Origin: Blasia pusilla
Taxonomy: Eukaryota; Marchantiophyta; Marchantiopsida; Blasiales
Direction: 5' to 3'
Assembly (NCBI GenBank): GCA_050084515.1
Contig: CM114271.1
Coordinates: forward strand, 59,396,001-59,460,000
Length of the DNA: 64,000 nt
Shown here in pieces: positions 21,771 through 33,984 of this stretch. The position numbers and the translations under genes are program-made. Below the pieces are notes generated by a model that worked only from the letters and a program-made list of their open reading frames with translations, was not told the origin of the DNA and ran no database searches. Position 1 is the stretch's first letter, and every line of letters begins with the position of its first letter.

Positions 21771-22892
21771 AAATTTAGGCCAATGAATGCAAATCTATAA
21801 TCTACAACGATTAATCTTATCAAATTTAAGGCAAAAATTGTAATATATAGCAAAACTCTTATGTAACCTGACCTAAACAACCAAAGCCGAGCAAGGTAGA
21901 GCAAGCAATGATATTAGCGAGGTCGCAAATGTTAGTATAAAAAAGGCTACAATCAATGGCAACAATAAAGTCTTTATGGGAAGCATAAATCTGCAAACAA
22001 GACTCCCTAATGATCATTCTTAGTGAAACAAGAAAGAAAGTAGTTAACGACGCAGGTCGGGACTTAAAAGAATACTCATGTCGTGATTTGGGAGAACACA
22101 CAAGTTGTAAAGTACGGAGTCGTGCGATGCTGCAATCTTGTCAATATTATTGTCCTAATCTTCTAAAGCCACTCAAGTTATGAGGCTTGATACTTGTATG
22201 AAAGTTGCAAGAGAAATGGTAGCAGCACTTGCAATACAACCACAAAGAAGACACGACAATTGCAAACCTAAAACATTAGACCCCCCCTCCCCCCCCCCTC
22301 TTCCCTCTTTTATTTTCCTGAGTTTGCTGTTTTCACCCTAGGATTCAACCTCCTCTCTACCAAGATAGTTGCAACGAACTTGGTAGACAATTGCAAACCT
22401 AGAGCGGAGGACTCCCCCTCAAGGCACCTTTATTTTCCTCATTTCGCTATTCTCACCCAAGAATTCAACCTTCTCTCAGGATACGGCCAAGCCTTTGTAG
22501 TTTCACAATATTTGTTTTTCACTGGGAGTAGGGTTCCAACTTGATAGTGGATAAAGTTTTTTCTTGAGTGGAAGTAGGGGGGGGGACCTTTATAGTAGAG
22601 GTTTTTGGAATCCATCCAATGTGGATACATTTTTAAGAGTCACCATTGAGATGGCTAATATTCATAGAATATATTAGTTAGTGACATTTTAGTATGTTTA
22701 ACTAGCTACGTAGGTATATTATGCAGTTCACAAAGTATAGCAAGTGCCCTATCACTAAGGTTATGGAAGAACTGCAGTGGGATTACAAGACGCCTTTGCT
22801 TATCAAGATATCCTAGTAGCCTTGATAAGTTCCTAACTTATAGAGTATTTCTATGTTTAAGGAGTTCTCAGATTATTTCAAAAAACTAAAGC
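21771..22892. other. Intergenic DNA with a 131-bp two-copy tandem repeat
   Basis: ACAATTGCAAACCTA occurs at 22256 and 22387 and both copies continue through a C-rich run, TTTATTTTCCT and a TTCAACCT block ending near 22475. The first copy has an expanded C homopolymer (22280-22300). No gene was recognised in the rest. Confidence 0.5.
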
Positions 22893-23210
22893 AATATAGT
22901 CAATTTTTGTGTAGTCAAGTCTCATGTTGATGGAAAATGTCCTCCACTTGGATTTAGGCCGGATCCGATTATGGAATCGAACTCTTTGGATGATGACACC
23001 TCCTATAGTACAAAGGAGGAGGAGGAGGAGGAGGAGGAGGATAGGACGGGAAAATTTGTGGTGCTCAAGAGACGCTTCATGGACTAGATGCGTGCCTTCA
23101 TAACGAGTAGATCATCCTTGGGCAGCAAGCCTAGTAAATTTGGAAGGCCCATCCGTAGGAAACACCAAATAGGTTTTAGGTCAATTAGTAGGGATCCTAC
23201 TCGTGGATAG
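22893..23210 (+). other. Open stretch with poly-Glu run, single in-frame stop, unknown
   Basis: The plus-strand frame is open from 22893 to TAG 23085-23087 and again to TAG 23208-23210. It encodes a neutral part, an acidic part with eight consecutive Glu from a GGA/GAG microsatellite (about 23013-23040), and a basic tail (GRPIRRKHQ). The charge layout looks coding-like, but I recognise no family and there is no obvious start. It could be a retroelement gag remnant. Confidence 0.25.
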
Positions 23211-23432
23211 CTACAAGGTCTTCTAAACATAATGAACCTTCTACAAGTCTAGTATTATCCCATGGGCTTTGTACGTACATTAGGTGCATTAAATCCTTCC
23301 ATTCATCCTTTAAAACTATTATAGTATTCCTAAATGTAAGGTTTACAAATTAATTTTTTTCTCTCCTTTCTTCAATCTACCACACACCTCCCCATAAACT
23401 CCAATTCGATCCCCTCTTTTTTGTTACAAATT

Positions 23433-23950
23433 TAGGATAGATCGGAGAGATCTAGTAGAGCGCCTTCGGAGATACTAGAGGATAGCCTCAAGAGGTTGAG
23501 GATGATTTGCTAAGGCCACGGGTAACCTGAGAGAGCAGGTTTTCCCTTTGTTTCGGCTCATTTGGAGCCATATAGAGAAACTTACTATTCTGGGTAAGTT
23601 TCCATTTGGAGTATAGTTGACTTTATACTTTGGGAAGTGGCCCTTGACCCGCTACAGCAGGTCAAGAGCCAAGGAGGTGACCTGCGAGCATAGGTTACCG
23701 AGGAGAGAGCTTGGGAGAGGGAAGGGGATATACCTCGAAGAGAGAGACCTTGAGAGCTCATTCTCTCTTTGTTGAACGTCTTGGCATGAGGCGGTGGAGC
23801 CATGGTCCTCATTGCCTTATGTGTGTAACCCAAGCCTTTTATTAGGAGAGTGGGTTTGGTTTGACATCAGAGAGAGTGCACACCATGGAGAGCTTGGTGT
23901 GAGATGTTGAGAGAGATTGGATCAATTTACAAAGAAAGAATGAGAGAGTG
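23433..23950 (-). repeat. LTR-like block, family R1 (inverted copy)
   Basis: The reverse complement matches 7620-8150: GGGTTACACACA, a CTCATGCCAA block, AAAGAGAGAATGAGCTCTC, CTCCTTGGCTCTTGACC, CCGTGGCCT and GATCTATCCTAAA follow in the same order. The two copies bracket the hAT(+)-MTP1-hAT(-) segment in mirror orientation. Confidence 0.75.
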
Positions 23951-25959
23951 AGAGAGCTTCAATGGAGGAGCTCGTTGGTCACTCGCTGTTGTTGCAGGTT
24001 GGGGACCATATTCCTTTTTCAGCGGTTCATGGGAGTGCTCACCAAAGCAAGGGCAGCTTTGGTTGTGCTTTGCGGTTGCCGATTTTTCGTATGGAAGAGT
24101 GGTGCGCGGAAGCGCTACCCAATTTTTTATAAGGATTGAGTATGGGGAAAGGTTGCCCGTGTCGGTGCTCTCTCTGATTTCTGATTTAATAGGTTTGAAT
24201 TTTTTTTTGGGAGAAATCAGTGTGGAAGCGTTGCCAAATTTTTTGTAGGAGTGCAGATTAAAGGGTTGCATGATAGTCCCTGTCAGTTTTAATTGGAAGG
24301 TCGAATGAAAAAACCAATTAACAAGTTTGTAGATCAAGAAGCTCTGCACGCTGTGGAAGAAATAGTGTGCAATTTCATTATTGGAGCGTGAAGTTACAAC
24401 AATTTTTGTTGGGCTGCCATAGCCACCGTTCCAAGGTATGAGTGAAATTTCAAAAAACAATCTTGAGGGTAATTCCGTACTTGGATAGAAAAGTAAAAGG
24501 ATATTTATTTTTGGAGGGAAAGCATATGAAAAAGCTTTATTTGAAGTGAAGTTGAGTGAAAAAAATTCTTGGGAGAGTTGATCCACTTTTGGTGGGCTTA
24601 GTGGGAATATGGGGTGGAAACCTGGATTTGTAGGGGGGCATTTTAATAAAAAATAGAGTAGAAGGCAAGGAGGAGGATCACGTCCGCCCATCCTTACCTC
24701 ATCTAGCCCGACTGTCTCGATGACATTGTCTTATAGTAAAATCACCCACTACGTAAACTCGTCTATCATTAAGTGTTAGAGAGAGTTTTATGAGTATTAA
24801 GTAAATTAGCCTAGGAAAATGAAACTCCCATGTTTAAACCTATTTAGGATGGCTCATTTGTGCAGGCCCAACTTTAGGAAAAGAGATAATAAATAAAAGA
24901 TGGGATTATAAAAGTAAAGTAGTGAAGTTGGCGCTTTAATGAAAGAAAAGAAAAAATAGTCTTGGTTGATGGCTAGGGTAGTTGGGGTAGTTTGGAAGAT
25001 ATGAATGAGTAAAGGAGGATATTTTGGAAGAGATAAGAGGTAATCTATTTGTATCAAAATATGATTGGCTAAGCCTTGAGAGGAAACCATGTGGCACAAG
25101 ATAAGATTAGCCCTATTTTGTACTTTTGTGGACCCCTTATGAGTATATAAAGAGGAGGGACCTTCAAGGGTTCATCACCCTCTATTCGGTATTTTGAGTC
25201 TCTCGTGTCACTCTTGAGTGGATGGATTTGGGAATTTTTGTTCTTCCAATTAGAGTGGATTACCCTTCTTGGGAGGGTAACTTGACCATGATCTATTCTT
25301 TGAGAGGATTCTAGAGTGTGGTACGTGTGGAGATGAGAGACTTGTCACCTTCAAGGAGTTTAGTCATACTGGAAATAATGGATGGTTTGGCTTGTTATTT
25401 TCCCAATGAGAGTGGATTATCCCTCTTGGGAGAGCAACTCCGCCAAACCCCATTATAGAGGAGAGTAGAGGATGTCCGTAAATTATGGGGGAAGCACGAG
25501 TTGTGCCCGATTTTCCTTTCCTTAACCCGTACCACGTCAATATTCTCTTTGTAGATAGGTACTGGTTCACTCGCTATCTAGTTTATCACTTTGGGGAAGC
25601 GTTCATGAATCAAGTCATGCAATCTCCAACTTTGATGATTCTTCTTATAGTCATGTACGGAAGGATATGAGATTGTACTTTGTATGTTCTTATATAGCAT
25701 TCCATGGACGTCAATAGGCTCCTCAATTAGGGTTTAACACTAGTTGTGCTATTTTTTTGTGTACAAATGCAAAGTAGTTTACAAGAACTTCATAGTTTGG
25801 AATTTCGAGGTTCCATGTTATGAAGGAGTGATCGCCTTGGCACTACTATTCGTAATTCCTATTGTGAGAGAATGAAGGGTTTACATAATATTTCTGTACT
25901 GAAAAAGGAGAACTTCTTATAGAGTTCAACTTGCATCAACCACGTCTTTTGCAGGTAGA
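23951..25959. other. AT-rich DNA, probable LTR or other repeat, no gene
   Basis: No convincing frame is present. A TATA-like TATATAAAG at 25144-25152 is followed by purine-rich sequence, the look of an LTR promoter. The phrase AGAGTGGATTA(C/T)CC, followed by TCTTGGGAG or a close variant, occurs near 25252 and 25421. No partner copy was seen in the window, so LTR status is a guess. Confidence 0.3.
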
Positions 25960-27530
25960 AGGTCCGTCCTTACTCGAAGAAAGGCTCTTGACATGACAAC
26001 GCTGCCGCCTACTGATGTAGTCTGCGACGCTTCCAAGGTTGGTCTCTCGACGCCTACCCATTGCGCCATTTGTAGCTAGGACGTCGGCTTGAACTCTGAT
26101 GGACCTACACCGGACTCAGTGCCGCCAACTCTGAGCCTGTCGTCGTAGCCCTCACAATTGCGCCATAGGTTATGACTCTCCACTTTCGGCTACGACCCGG
26201 ATCTGAGAAGTGGAGAGTGTCAGTTTCGTGCAGTAACCTGCTACGCCGATAGCTGCCGACCTGTTGCCCCTTGCCGACTACCAACCGTGGCTCGTATGCG
26301 CCTTACTCTGTCCGTGACTGATTGGGGTCACCCTGAAAATTGCTGTATCGGACAAGAAGCTCCACCACCGTGCAGAGACCGCGTCGTTACAACCCTGTAC
26401 CGCAATTACTTCAGAACCCAAACCCTTGCTACCAATTCATGGCCTGGCACACTACAACCCCACCTACTGTTGAGGACATGCCTAGTAGTTGCGGCGTCTC
26501 CTACTGTCCGCGCCTTGATGCTTTTGGCTATGACCCTCGGTGCCCGTATTTTCCCGTCGACCCTGCAAGATTTTGATGACCGCAGCCTCGGCTTCCCTGT
26601 CTCCGGCCTGCTGCCGCAATCTTGCGCCCTTCGGCCCTCACGGCTGTTCGTGTGGCCTTATTCCGCGCTTCCGACCCGCCATCCGTTGGCGCTACCCCGC
26701 CTTTTCGGCCACGACTACCAGTTTGAACCATCCGCCGTTGAGGAGCCGCGGCTACCGTATTGCCGCCGATGTAGCCGGCCTCCAACCTACTCATCTTCCG
26801 TGTTGAGTGGATCCCCAAGTTGTTGCCGCCGCATTGTCATCGTGATCTAGCCATGTTGTTACGCTGTTCGAGTGGTCGACTTGCTTGTTGCAGTTCAGTC
26901 CGACTGCGTATACACCGGTCCACCTACGTTTTTGATTCCGGGGCATCTTGCGGTGCGCATTTTGTCCGTCCGCCAATCCGATCGCCATCTCTTCCATCAA
27001 CTACCAGGTCCAACCGTATGGTACCATTGATTAGGTGACGGTGGTGAGTTACGACCGTCAACGGGTGAGTTGCACAATTTATTCAGGCGGCCGCCGTCAC
27101 GTTGTAGCAGTCTGTCATCGATCAATTGTGAGTACTATCCCGAGGGCACAAGACCTATTGATTTATGGGGATCAAGTTTTCTTGCCTCTTTGCTATGTAG
27201 TGATTGGTAGCCGCTCGACGATGATTGAGTACCGTGCCCTGATGCTCGTAGCCGCAACGCGTCGCCGTGCCGCTCGTGGCCGCACCGCACTGTCTCAATC
27301 GCGGAGCCACACCATCATTAGGGAGCAGAGCATGTTTTGTTGATTGAGGAGGGTATGCCTTTGAGTGATGTATCCCATTATCGAGTGTTGTGCAATTTGC
27401 AGCCGTCCCGTACCGTCAGTGCCACACCGTACCGTTGGACCCGCATCGCACATCGAGGAAATTTGAGCATTGTTAATACCAAGGGAGTACAATGTGCCAT
27501 TTGGAGGATTTTTTCTTCACGAACGAGTTA
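25960..27530 (+). other. GC-rich island of unknown origin
   Basis: This block is much richer in G and C (CCG, GCC) than both neighbours, with sharp edges near 25960 and 27530. The longest plus frame, 26287-26850, is Pro/Arg/Ser-rich and matches nothing I know. A different frame near 26930 encodes FDSGAS, resembling a retroviral-type protease active site, but the residues after it do not follow the Ty1/copia pattern. It may be a decayed gag-protease region. Confidence 0.3.
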
Positions 27531-27587
27531 AGGTCAAGATTTACAATTGATGAGGAACGACATCGAAATTTTTTTAAGTTCCCATTC

Positions 27588-28610
27588 TATAATGTACAAC
27601 TCAAGGAAAAGGCATCCTTTTAATCGCAAAGTACTAAGTTCGTTCCCAAGAGATCACTATTTCTTGAGAAAAAAGAGGTTTTATAAGACTTATAAGGAAT
27701 TTTTTCTTCACCAAGCACTTAACTAACTACAACGACACTGTCTTCACTAGTACAAAAGATCAAATGGTTTTCGTCCCTCCAAGCACAACTCTTCTCAAGT
27801 GCAGGGGAAGAATCCTACGAATCTTGGATACCAAAGTTGCAACAAAGACCTCAAAGAGACCTCAAGAAGGTGGTGGCTCACCCTACTTTTAGAACTGAAT
27901 CTGTCACGACAGGTTACTCACTGTCTAAGAGCTTTCCTACGCTCTTCTTGATTATCCTCTGGAATTCTGAACTCAAGGACTCAACTCTCATCCATATTGC
28001 AGCCCAATAAGATTGGTATTCAACTTCGCACATCAAAAAGAATGAGAGAAGACAGTTCTACTGCATCAAAGAGTGGAGGGAACTAGAAAGTATTACAAGC
28101 TTGAGGCGGTACACGACTCTTCGACTTGGATCATCCCTACGAACTTCTTCACACAATCCACCAAAAGTACTGGAAACTCAAGACACAAGGGGAATGACCA
28201 TGTGCTCTTTGACTTTACCCTTTTAATAGTCTATTTACAATTCTTGGCTGATCTTTCTACTTCCTTCTAGATTTCCAACATAGTAAAGAGCTCCGTTGAA
28301 AGGACAAGAGACAGTAAGAAATTGAGGACTGTCTTGGAGGAGTGAGAACTCTGTAAGAGTAAGAAAAGAGTTGGAAAGAAGTAAGAGTAAGAGGCGTGGG
28401 TACTTTGCAGCGAAGACCGCAGTACGAGAAGATGGTGGAAGACTGTTAAGCGAAGATTGTAAAAGATCTTTCTACTTCCTTCTAGATTTCCAACTATAAA
28501 GCACATCTCTTTACTTCTAGTCTTGAGTCTTTAGTCTTCACTTGATGAAGACTTCGATACAATTCTCTACAAAAAATGACTTTCCTATCAAAATTTCAAA
28601 AATTTGGGCA
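27588..28610 (+). repeat. LTR of family R2, third copy
   Basis: The sequence is collinear with the two nested R2 copies at 36161-38551: ATGTACAACT, CCCAAGAGA(T/C)CACTATTTC, GACTACAACGACA, CTCAAAGAGACCTCAAGAA, GGCAGGTTACTCACTGTC-type block and ACTTCCTTCTAGATT. The start has TA in place of the usual TG, and the end is TTTGGGCA. No target duplication was found. Confidence 0.7.
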
Positions 28611-28739
28611 CTACGTAGCCCTTCACTCAAATGTGAGACGTCCCGACAAACACTCTAACCTCTTCTAGTCTAACCTTTAATCATATTGGGATATAATTTC
28701 TTACACATTTTATTTTTTTATCTCGGACACAAATATTTT

Positions 28740-29640
28740 TTTCTTTGTGTTCTTGTTTTCGATTTTTGGGAGGGGAAAAAGGAGGTGTGATGAGTGAGGA
28801 AGAGGGCTTTGATTCTTTCAAGTCCTTGGGTGATTTCACTATAATAGGAAAGTATATTTTCTTCCTACCATTCGATGGTACTGAAACTTGGCACAAGCCT
28901 TGGCACAAAATCCCTCAAAACCTTCAATGGTTCAGGTCTTCCATTTTAGCCCCCATTCTCATTCAAAACATGAAACATCTTGTTTAGGGTTGACGATTTT
29001 TAACTCCATGTTTGGGTGATCATTTGAAGTTTTTTCTTCTCACATGTGTATCAGGGGTGGAGGTGCTCCTATGGAAGAAGTTTCCTGATTTTTGGACCCT
29101 TCCTTGATGGGGGAGGGGGGAAAAGGAGGTGTCGTGGAGAACAAAGAGGGCTTTGAGTAGAATTCTTTCGAGTCATTGAGACATTTCATGTTAATAATGA
29201 GGTATCTTTCCTATGAACCATTGGATGCTTCTGAACAAGGCTTTGCATAATATTCTTTCAAAACTTCAACAGTTCAGGTCTTCCACAAATTCTCTCATTC
29301 TCATAGCAAAAATGAAAGACTTTGTTTGGGGTTGATAATTTTTAATTCCATGTGTGAGTGGTCATTTGAAGTTTTTTCTTTTCCCCTATGTTCCAAGTGT
29401 GGAGGTGCTCCTATGAAAGAAGTTTCCTAATTTTTGGACCTTTCCTTGATGGGGAAGGGGGGAAAAGGAGGTGCCTGGAGAACAAAGAGGGCTTTGAGTA
29501 TGATTCTTTCGAGTCATTGAGACATTTCATGCTTATATGGAGGTATCTTTTCTATCAACCATTGGATGGTGGTGAAACTTGGCACAAGGCTTTACATATC
29601 ATCTTTCCAGATAGTTCTGGTGTATGAGGTTTTTCAATTA
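28740..29640 (+). repeat. Subterminal tandem repeats of CACTA-A, about 340 bp
   Basis: Units carry CCATG(T)..GTGATCATTTGAAG-type phrases at 29001 and 29341, followed by GAAGTTTCCT, TTTTTGGACC and GGGGGGAAAAGGAGGTG. A partial first unit begins near 28740. The same units occur in CACTA-B at 43811-45400, so they belong to the CACTA family and are not an unrelated satellite. Confidence 0.8.
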
Positions 29641-30540
29641 GTACGGTGAACGTGAAAAGATAATGAACAGTGCATCATAATCTATTGGAATATTCATGTC
29701 ATTTTCCCAATCTGACCGCTCTGCGGGTCTTCTTTGGGTCCAAGTTTTCCCCATCACCTCTTTAGGTTCCTCATCTTGCTCCCACAGTTCGGGCCCTATA
29801 GAGACAAAGAGTGAAACTGTACTCAGGTAGTAATGCATGTCAAAGTGTGAGGCTTGCAACTTTGGGCAATGAAGCAAGTCAACTAAATGTGCTGAACAAT
29901 CGTGGTGTTAATAGCTTAGCGATATCAATCTATTCTTTGGAAGCTGTGTGTTTTGTATTTTGTATCAATTCTATAGTCACAGGCTTAGCAATATCAACAT
30001 ATGCTCATGTCTCTTGATGAGTAATGAGGAAAGTTTTCATTCGACTGCAACAGCTTTGGGGAATGTGATAGGAGGACAAACAGGAGGAAAACTTTGTGAA
30101 ATTTGGACAAATAGGAGGACAACGTTTTTTGAAATTTATGTAGGAGACAAAGTGGTGACTAGAGGTTTCATCCCCATTGTCACACAAGGCGCAAAAGTTT
30201 AGTTATGTTCCCATCCTACTTTTCTCTGAAAGCACGAGCCGAGATATTTTATTACAAATGAAAAGCCCAAATTTTCTTCATTGAAATAAAAGGCTTAACA
30301 TTTTTTTGTACACACTTCACTTTGCATTGTTTCAAGTTCAAACAAGCCATATCATTGGCAGTTCAATCACAAGAAAGTTATTGCCAAAGGGACCTAGAGA
30401 TTAGGTGCATTATCTTCCTCTAACTCTTCACTTTTCATCTTGTAAGGACCTTTGGTACATGTAATATAAGTTTTGATTGTCTTCTACTTTGAGAATACGA
30501 AGTATTTTTTTTTCTTGCCGTGCTTGTTTCAGCTGAAACC

Positions 30541-33500
30541 ATGCGAGGTCCACTTCCCACCCAAGTTAGGTTAGACCTAAGTCACCCAATCCAAATTAGT
30601 GCTCATGACTCCAAGTTGTGGCAAAGAGAAAATTCAAGAGCTTGTACTTTAGGTAGGAAAAGAGCAAGATATTCATGTATTGAGTGTAAGGGTGGGGCAA
30701 CTTTGGGGATCAGAAAGATCGAAGAGCATTTGAGGAAATTTGGACGCTCTTACCTTTGTCAGGTCCCAAAGTCCAAAGATGTTTGGGATTCTTCTGACGA
30801 GGAATGGCTTGTATATGAGAAAGGAGAGAAGAGATAGCAAGGAGAAAAGATAGTGCAAGGTGTTCCACACGTCACTGCTGATGAGGGACAACGATTTAGA
30901 AATCCGGATGTAGATGTTGATATAGACATCCACCAACTACTTGACGATATTTTCCAAGAGTATGATAGTCTACATGAAGAAGGAGGACAAGACACTACCT
31001 TGATAGAGAAGAAGGTGTAGATGGTGTAGGATCTCAAAATATTGACAACGTTGATAGCCAAGGACCAGAGTATCCAGAATTTTTAGATGCATGCAAGCCA
31101 TTGTATGCTAACGCAAAGACCTCTGCGCTTGCTTTTCTTATGTTGGTATTCAACATCCAAACCACCCATAGTGTTCCCAATAATGTGATAGATGAAATCT
31201 TGAAACTCCTTGGTAGGATGGTTCTTCCTGCATATAATTTGGTTCCTGGTAGTTACTATGCTGCAAAAAAGCTTATAGGGAAGTTGGGATTGGGTTACAA
31301 TTCCATTCACGCATGTTCCAATGGATGCATTCTTTTCCGTGAAAGTCTTATGGATGCTAAGTTTTTCCCCAAGTGTGAAAAACCAAGGTTCAAACAAATG
31401 GGTAGATCCTTGGTACCCTGCAAAGTATTATGTCACTTTCCCGTAATACCTAGGCTCAAACGAATGTTCAGATGTGGTCTCTTTTTGAACTGATGACTTG
31501 GGCACCTACTAATCAGACTAAGGATGGACTAGTTAGACATGCTCGGAATAGCAAGGCTTGGAGGCACATGGACCTTTTATATCCCGAGTTTACCCAAGAC
31601 ACAAGGAATTGTAGGTTTGTTCTTGCTCTTGATGGTATCAACCCCTTTTCTGGAAAATCCAGTTCATGGTCGACATGGCCAGTGCTTCTAGTGACCTACA
31701 ATATGCCTCCTTGGCTCCAAACCAAGATTTTTTTTGTAATGCTAGCGTTGATTATATGTGGACAGGAGAGTGTAAATGCCCGAAACCTTGACACATTCTT
31801 ACTGCCCCTAGTAGAAGAGTTTCAGGAGTTGTGGAGAGGGGTGCAATTCCAAGATGTGAGAAACAAACATGGTAAGTGGGACTTTGTGTTCAAGGTTAGG
31901 TTATTGTGGAAAATAAATGATTACCTAGTGCTTGGAACCATAGTTGGCCAAAGCCACGGGGGGAAGCTTGGATGTACTATTTGTGGACCTCGAGTTGACT
32001 CCAATTTCTCTAAGTCATGTAGGAAGCCTATATATGGTTACCATTGTCGGTACCTTCCAATGAACCACTCATGGAGAACCCATAGGTATGCGGCACATTT
32101 CAATGGCTTAGTAGAACCTAGACCGCCAATATCCAGAGTAACCATTAACAAAATTTTAGAGTGGGCCAATGAGAAGCAACAGTACGATGATAATGGTGGC
32201 GAGGAGGGAGGTCCTAACGATCCTTACAAGAGGACATGAGTTAAGCGACGGAGCTTTCTCTTTGATATGCCTTACTGGAGAGTATCCATTCCACTAGTAA
32301 ATGGTTAATTTTTTCTTGATTATTTTAATATGGCATCTATCTTCTTCCCTCTTACTGCTGGTCCAATTTTTATTCTTGAATAGTGTGCATGCAACACTAA
32401 ATTTGATAGGAGCTTTTGGATGATTGTGTTTAGTTTATGGGATTCCTTAATTTGATTGCATAGCATCTTCTCATACAACATATGCTAGACGTAATGCACG
32501 TGGAGAAGAATATAGCATAGAACTTGGTGAAGACATTGTTTGGAGTGACGGATACAATCTAAGCTAGGAGAGATATGGAGGCTCGTAGACTTCGTCCCCA
32601 CTTGTGATTACAACCACATCCTACTAGAGCCCAAGGGCTTTCGAAACCTATCGAAGATTATTGTTTATCTCCACAAGAGATGGATGTCTTCTTACTCATA
32701 GTTGAACAACTCAAGGTGCCTACGAAAGCATGTGGTACATCAAAAATTGGACAATATGAAATCACATGACTATCATGTGTTCCTACATGAAATTTTGCCA
32801 TATTCCATCCGGGGGTCTTCTTAAGGATCTTGTTTGGATGACTATAATGAGATTATGTAGGATCTTGAGGATGGTTTGCATGAAGGTATATGATCCAACC
32901 CACTTTGAATAGCTACGTTTAGGTATAGTTTTAACCCTTTGTGAACTTGAGATGCACTTTCCCCCTGCCTTCTTTGATGTGATGACCCATCTTTAGATCC
33001 ATATGATAGAAGAGTTAGACATATGCGGGCCAGTGAGTTTTTGTTGGATGTATCCAATGGAACAATACCTGGGATATATGAAGAAGTATGTTAGATCAAA
33101 AGCAAGACCTGAAGGTTGCATGGTTGAGGGATATGTTAAGGATGAAGCCATAGGATTTGTGATAGAGTATATGAAGAGGTTTGAGGCTGTTAGGACTAGA
33201 ATGTGGGATGATGGAGAAGAAAACGGAGTGGTTGGCGAAGAGCTTGAAGGTGTGGGTGTGTCCATCCGACTATCTTGAGAGATAATCACCTTGGCACATC
33301 ATTATGTCTTACATAACACAGAGGCCATGGTTGTATGGCACAGGTAACCAACTAATTTTCCATTAATTTGTATTGTGTTTCATTTTGGGAACTTAATTGG
33401 CTATATGTGATAAATAGACTTTGGTTGTTATCCATCCCTCCCAGTGCCAAAGCGCTTTTATACAAGAGTATGAAGGCCTACAGGAGCCATTATAGAGTAG

Positions 33501-33880
33501 AAGGGGTCCATGCTGCTAATCCTTTCTCTACCTATCATAGTGGGATAGGAGCAATTTTTTTAGATGAGAACATCCTAAACCAAAATTTTGCATATTCCTA
33601 TGTGGGGGTTCTACTGGACATTTTGGCCCTTGACTATGGCCTTGTAGATCAACCTATCATTTTGATGAAAGGATGATGGATGAGGGCAGATTGGTACTCG
33701 CAAAATGCAACCATGAAGCTAGAAAAAGAAAGATTTTTACTTGCAAATATGAGGTCATCCGAACCGTTGAACCACCAACCTTATGTATTCCCGTCCCAAG
33801 TCCAACAAGTGTTTTATGGGGATAGTCACGAAGGTGGTGGATGGAAAAGAGGAGGTCCAACGGTTTGCATGACCTCGTAA
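30541..33880 (+). pseudogene. TNP2-type CACTA transposase (CACTA-A), decayed
   Basis: Segments in order are: an N-terminal Cys/His block (CIECKG...EEHL, 30541-30837); the Transposase_21 core at 31100-32240 (LPNS-type AYNLVPGSYYAAKK, ACSNGCILF, MTWAPTNQTKDG, ALDGINPF, WPVLLVTYNMPPWL, LLWKINDY, GKLGCTICG, YLPMNHSWR); the middle part 32480-33280 (MLDVMHVEKN, then IEELDICGPV, WMYPMEQYLGYMKKYVRSKARPEGC); and the C-terminal DUF4216-like part 33430-33880 (YRVEGVHA, YSYVGVLLDIL, QPYVFPSQVQQVFY). Introns near 32245-32460 and 33345-33420 are plausible. Several TAG/TGA stops in 32500-33000 and frameshifts show it is inactive. Confidence 0.88.
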
Positions 33881-33984
33881 TAGCCTAAGGCGATAGAGTT
33901 CTTCCTCAAACATTACTCTATGAGAAAAGAGGCGAGGTCTCATAGAATAATGTTTGAGGAAGAACTCTATCCCCTTGGGCTATT
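33879..33984. repeat. 46-bp inverted repeat in the CACTA-A transposase
   Basis: The arms 33879-33924 and 33939-33984 match at 43 of 46 positions around a 14-base loop. The right arm is collinear with CACTA-B coding sequence near 50160 (KEARS.R); the left arm is an extra inverted copy of it, replacing the normal reading. Confidence 0.9.

Noticed and set aside
26287-26850. 188-codon plus-strand ORF in the GC-rich island
   Set aside because: The opposite strand and another frame are also open, composition explains the lack of stops, and the protein resembles no family.
28604-28620. CACTACGTAG as a possible left terminus of CACTA-A
   Set aside because: The bases after CACTA do not match the AGAAGAAA...GGTTTTATGACTAG terminus shared by the other three CACTA ends, and no AAG precedes it.
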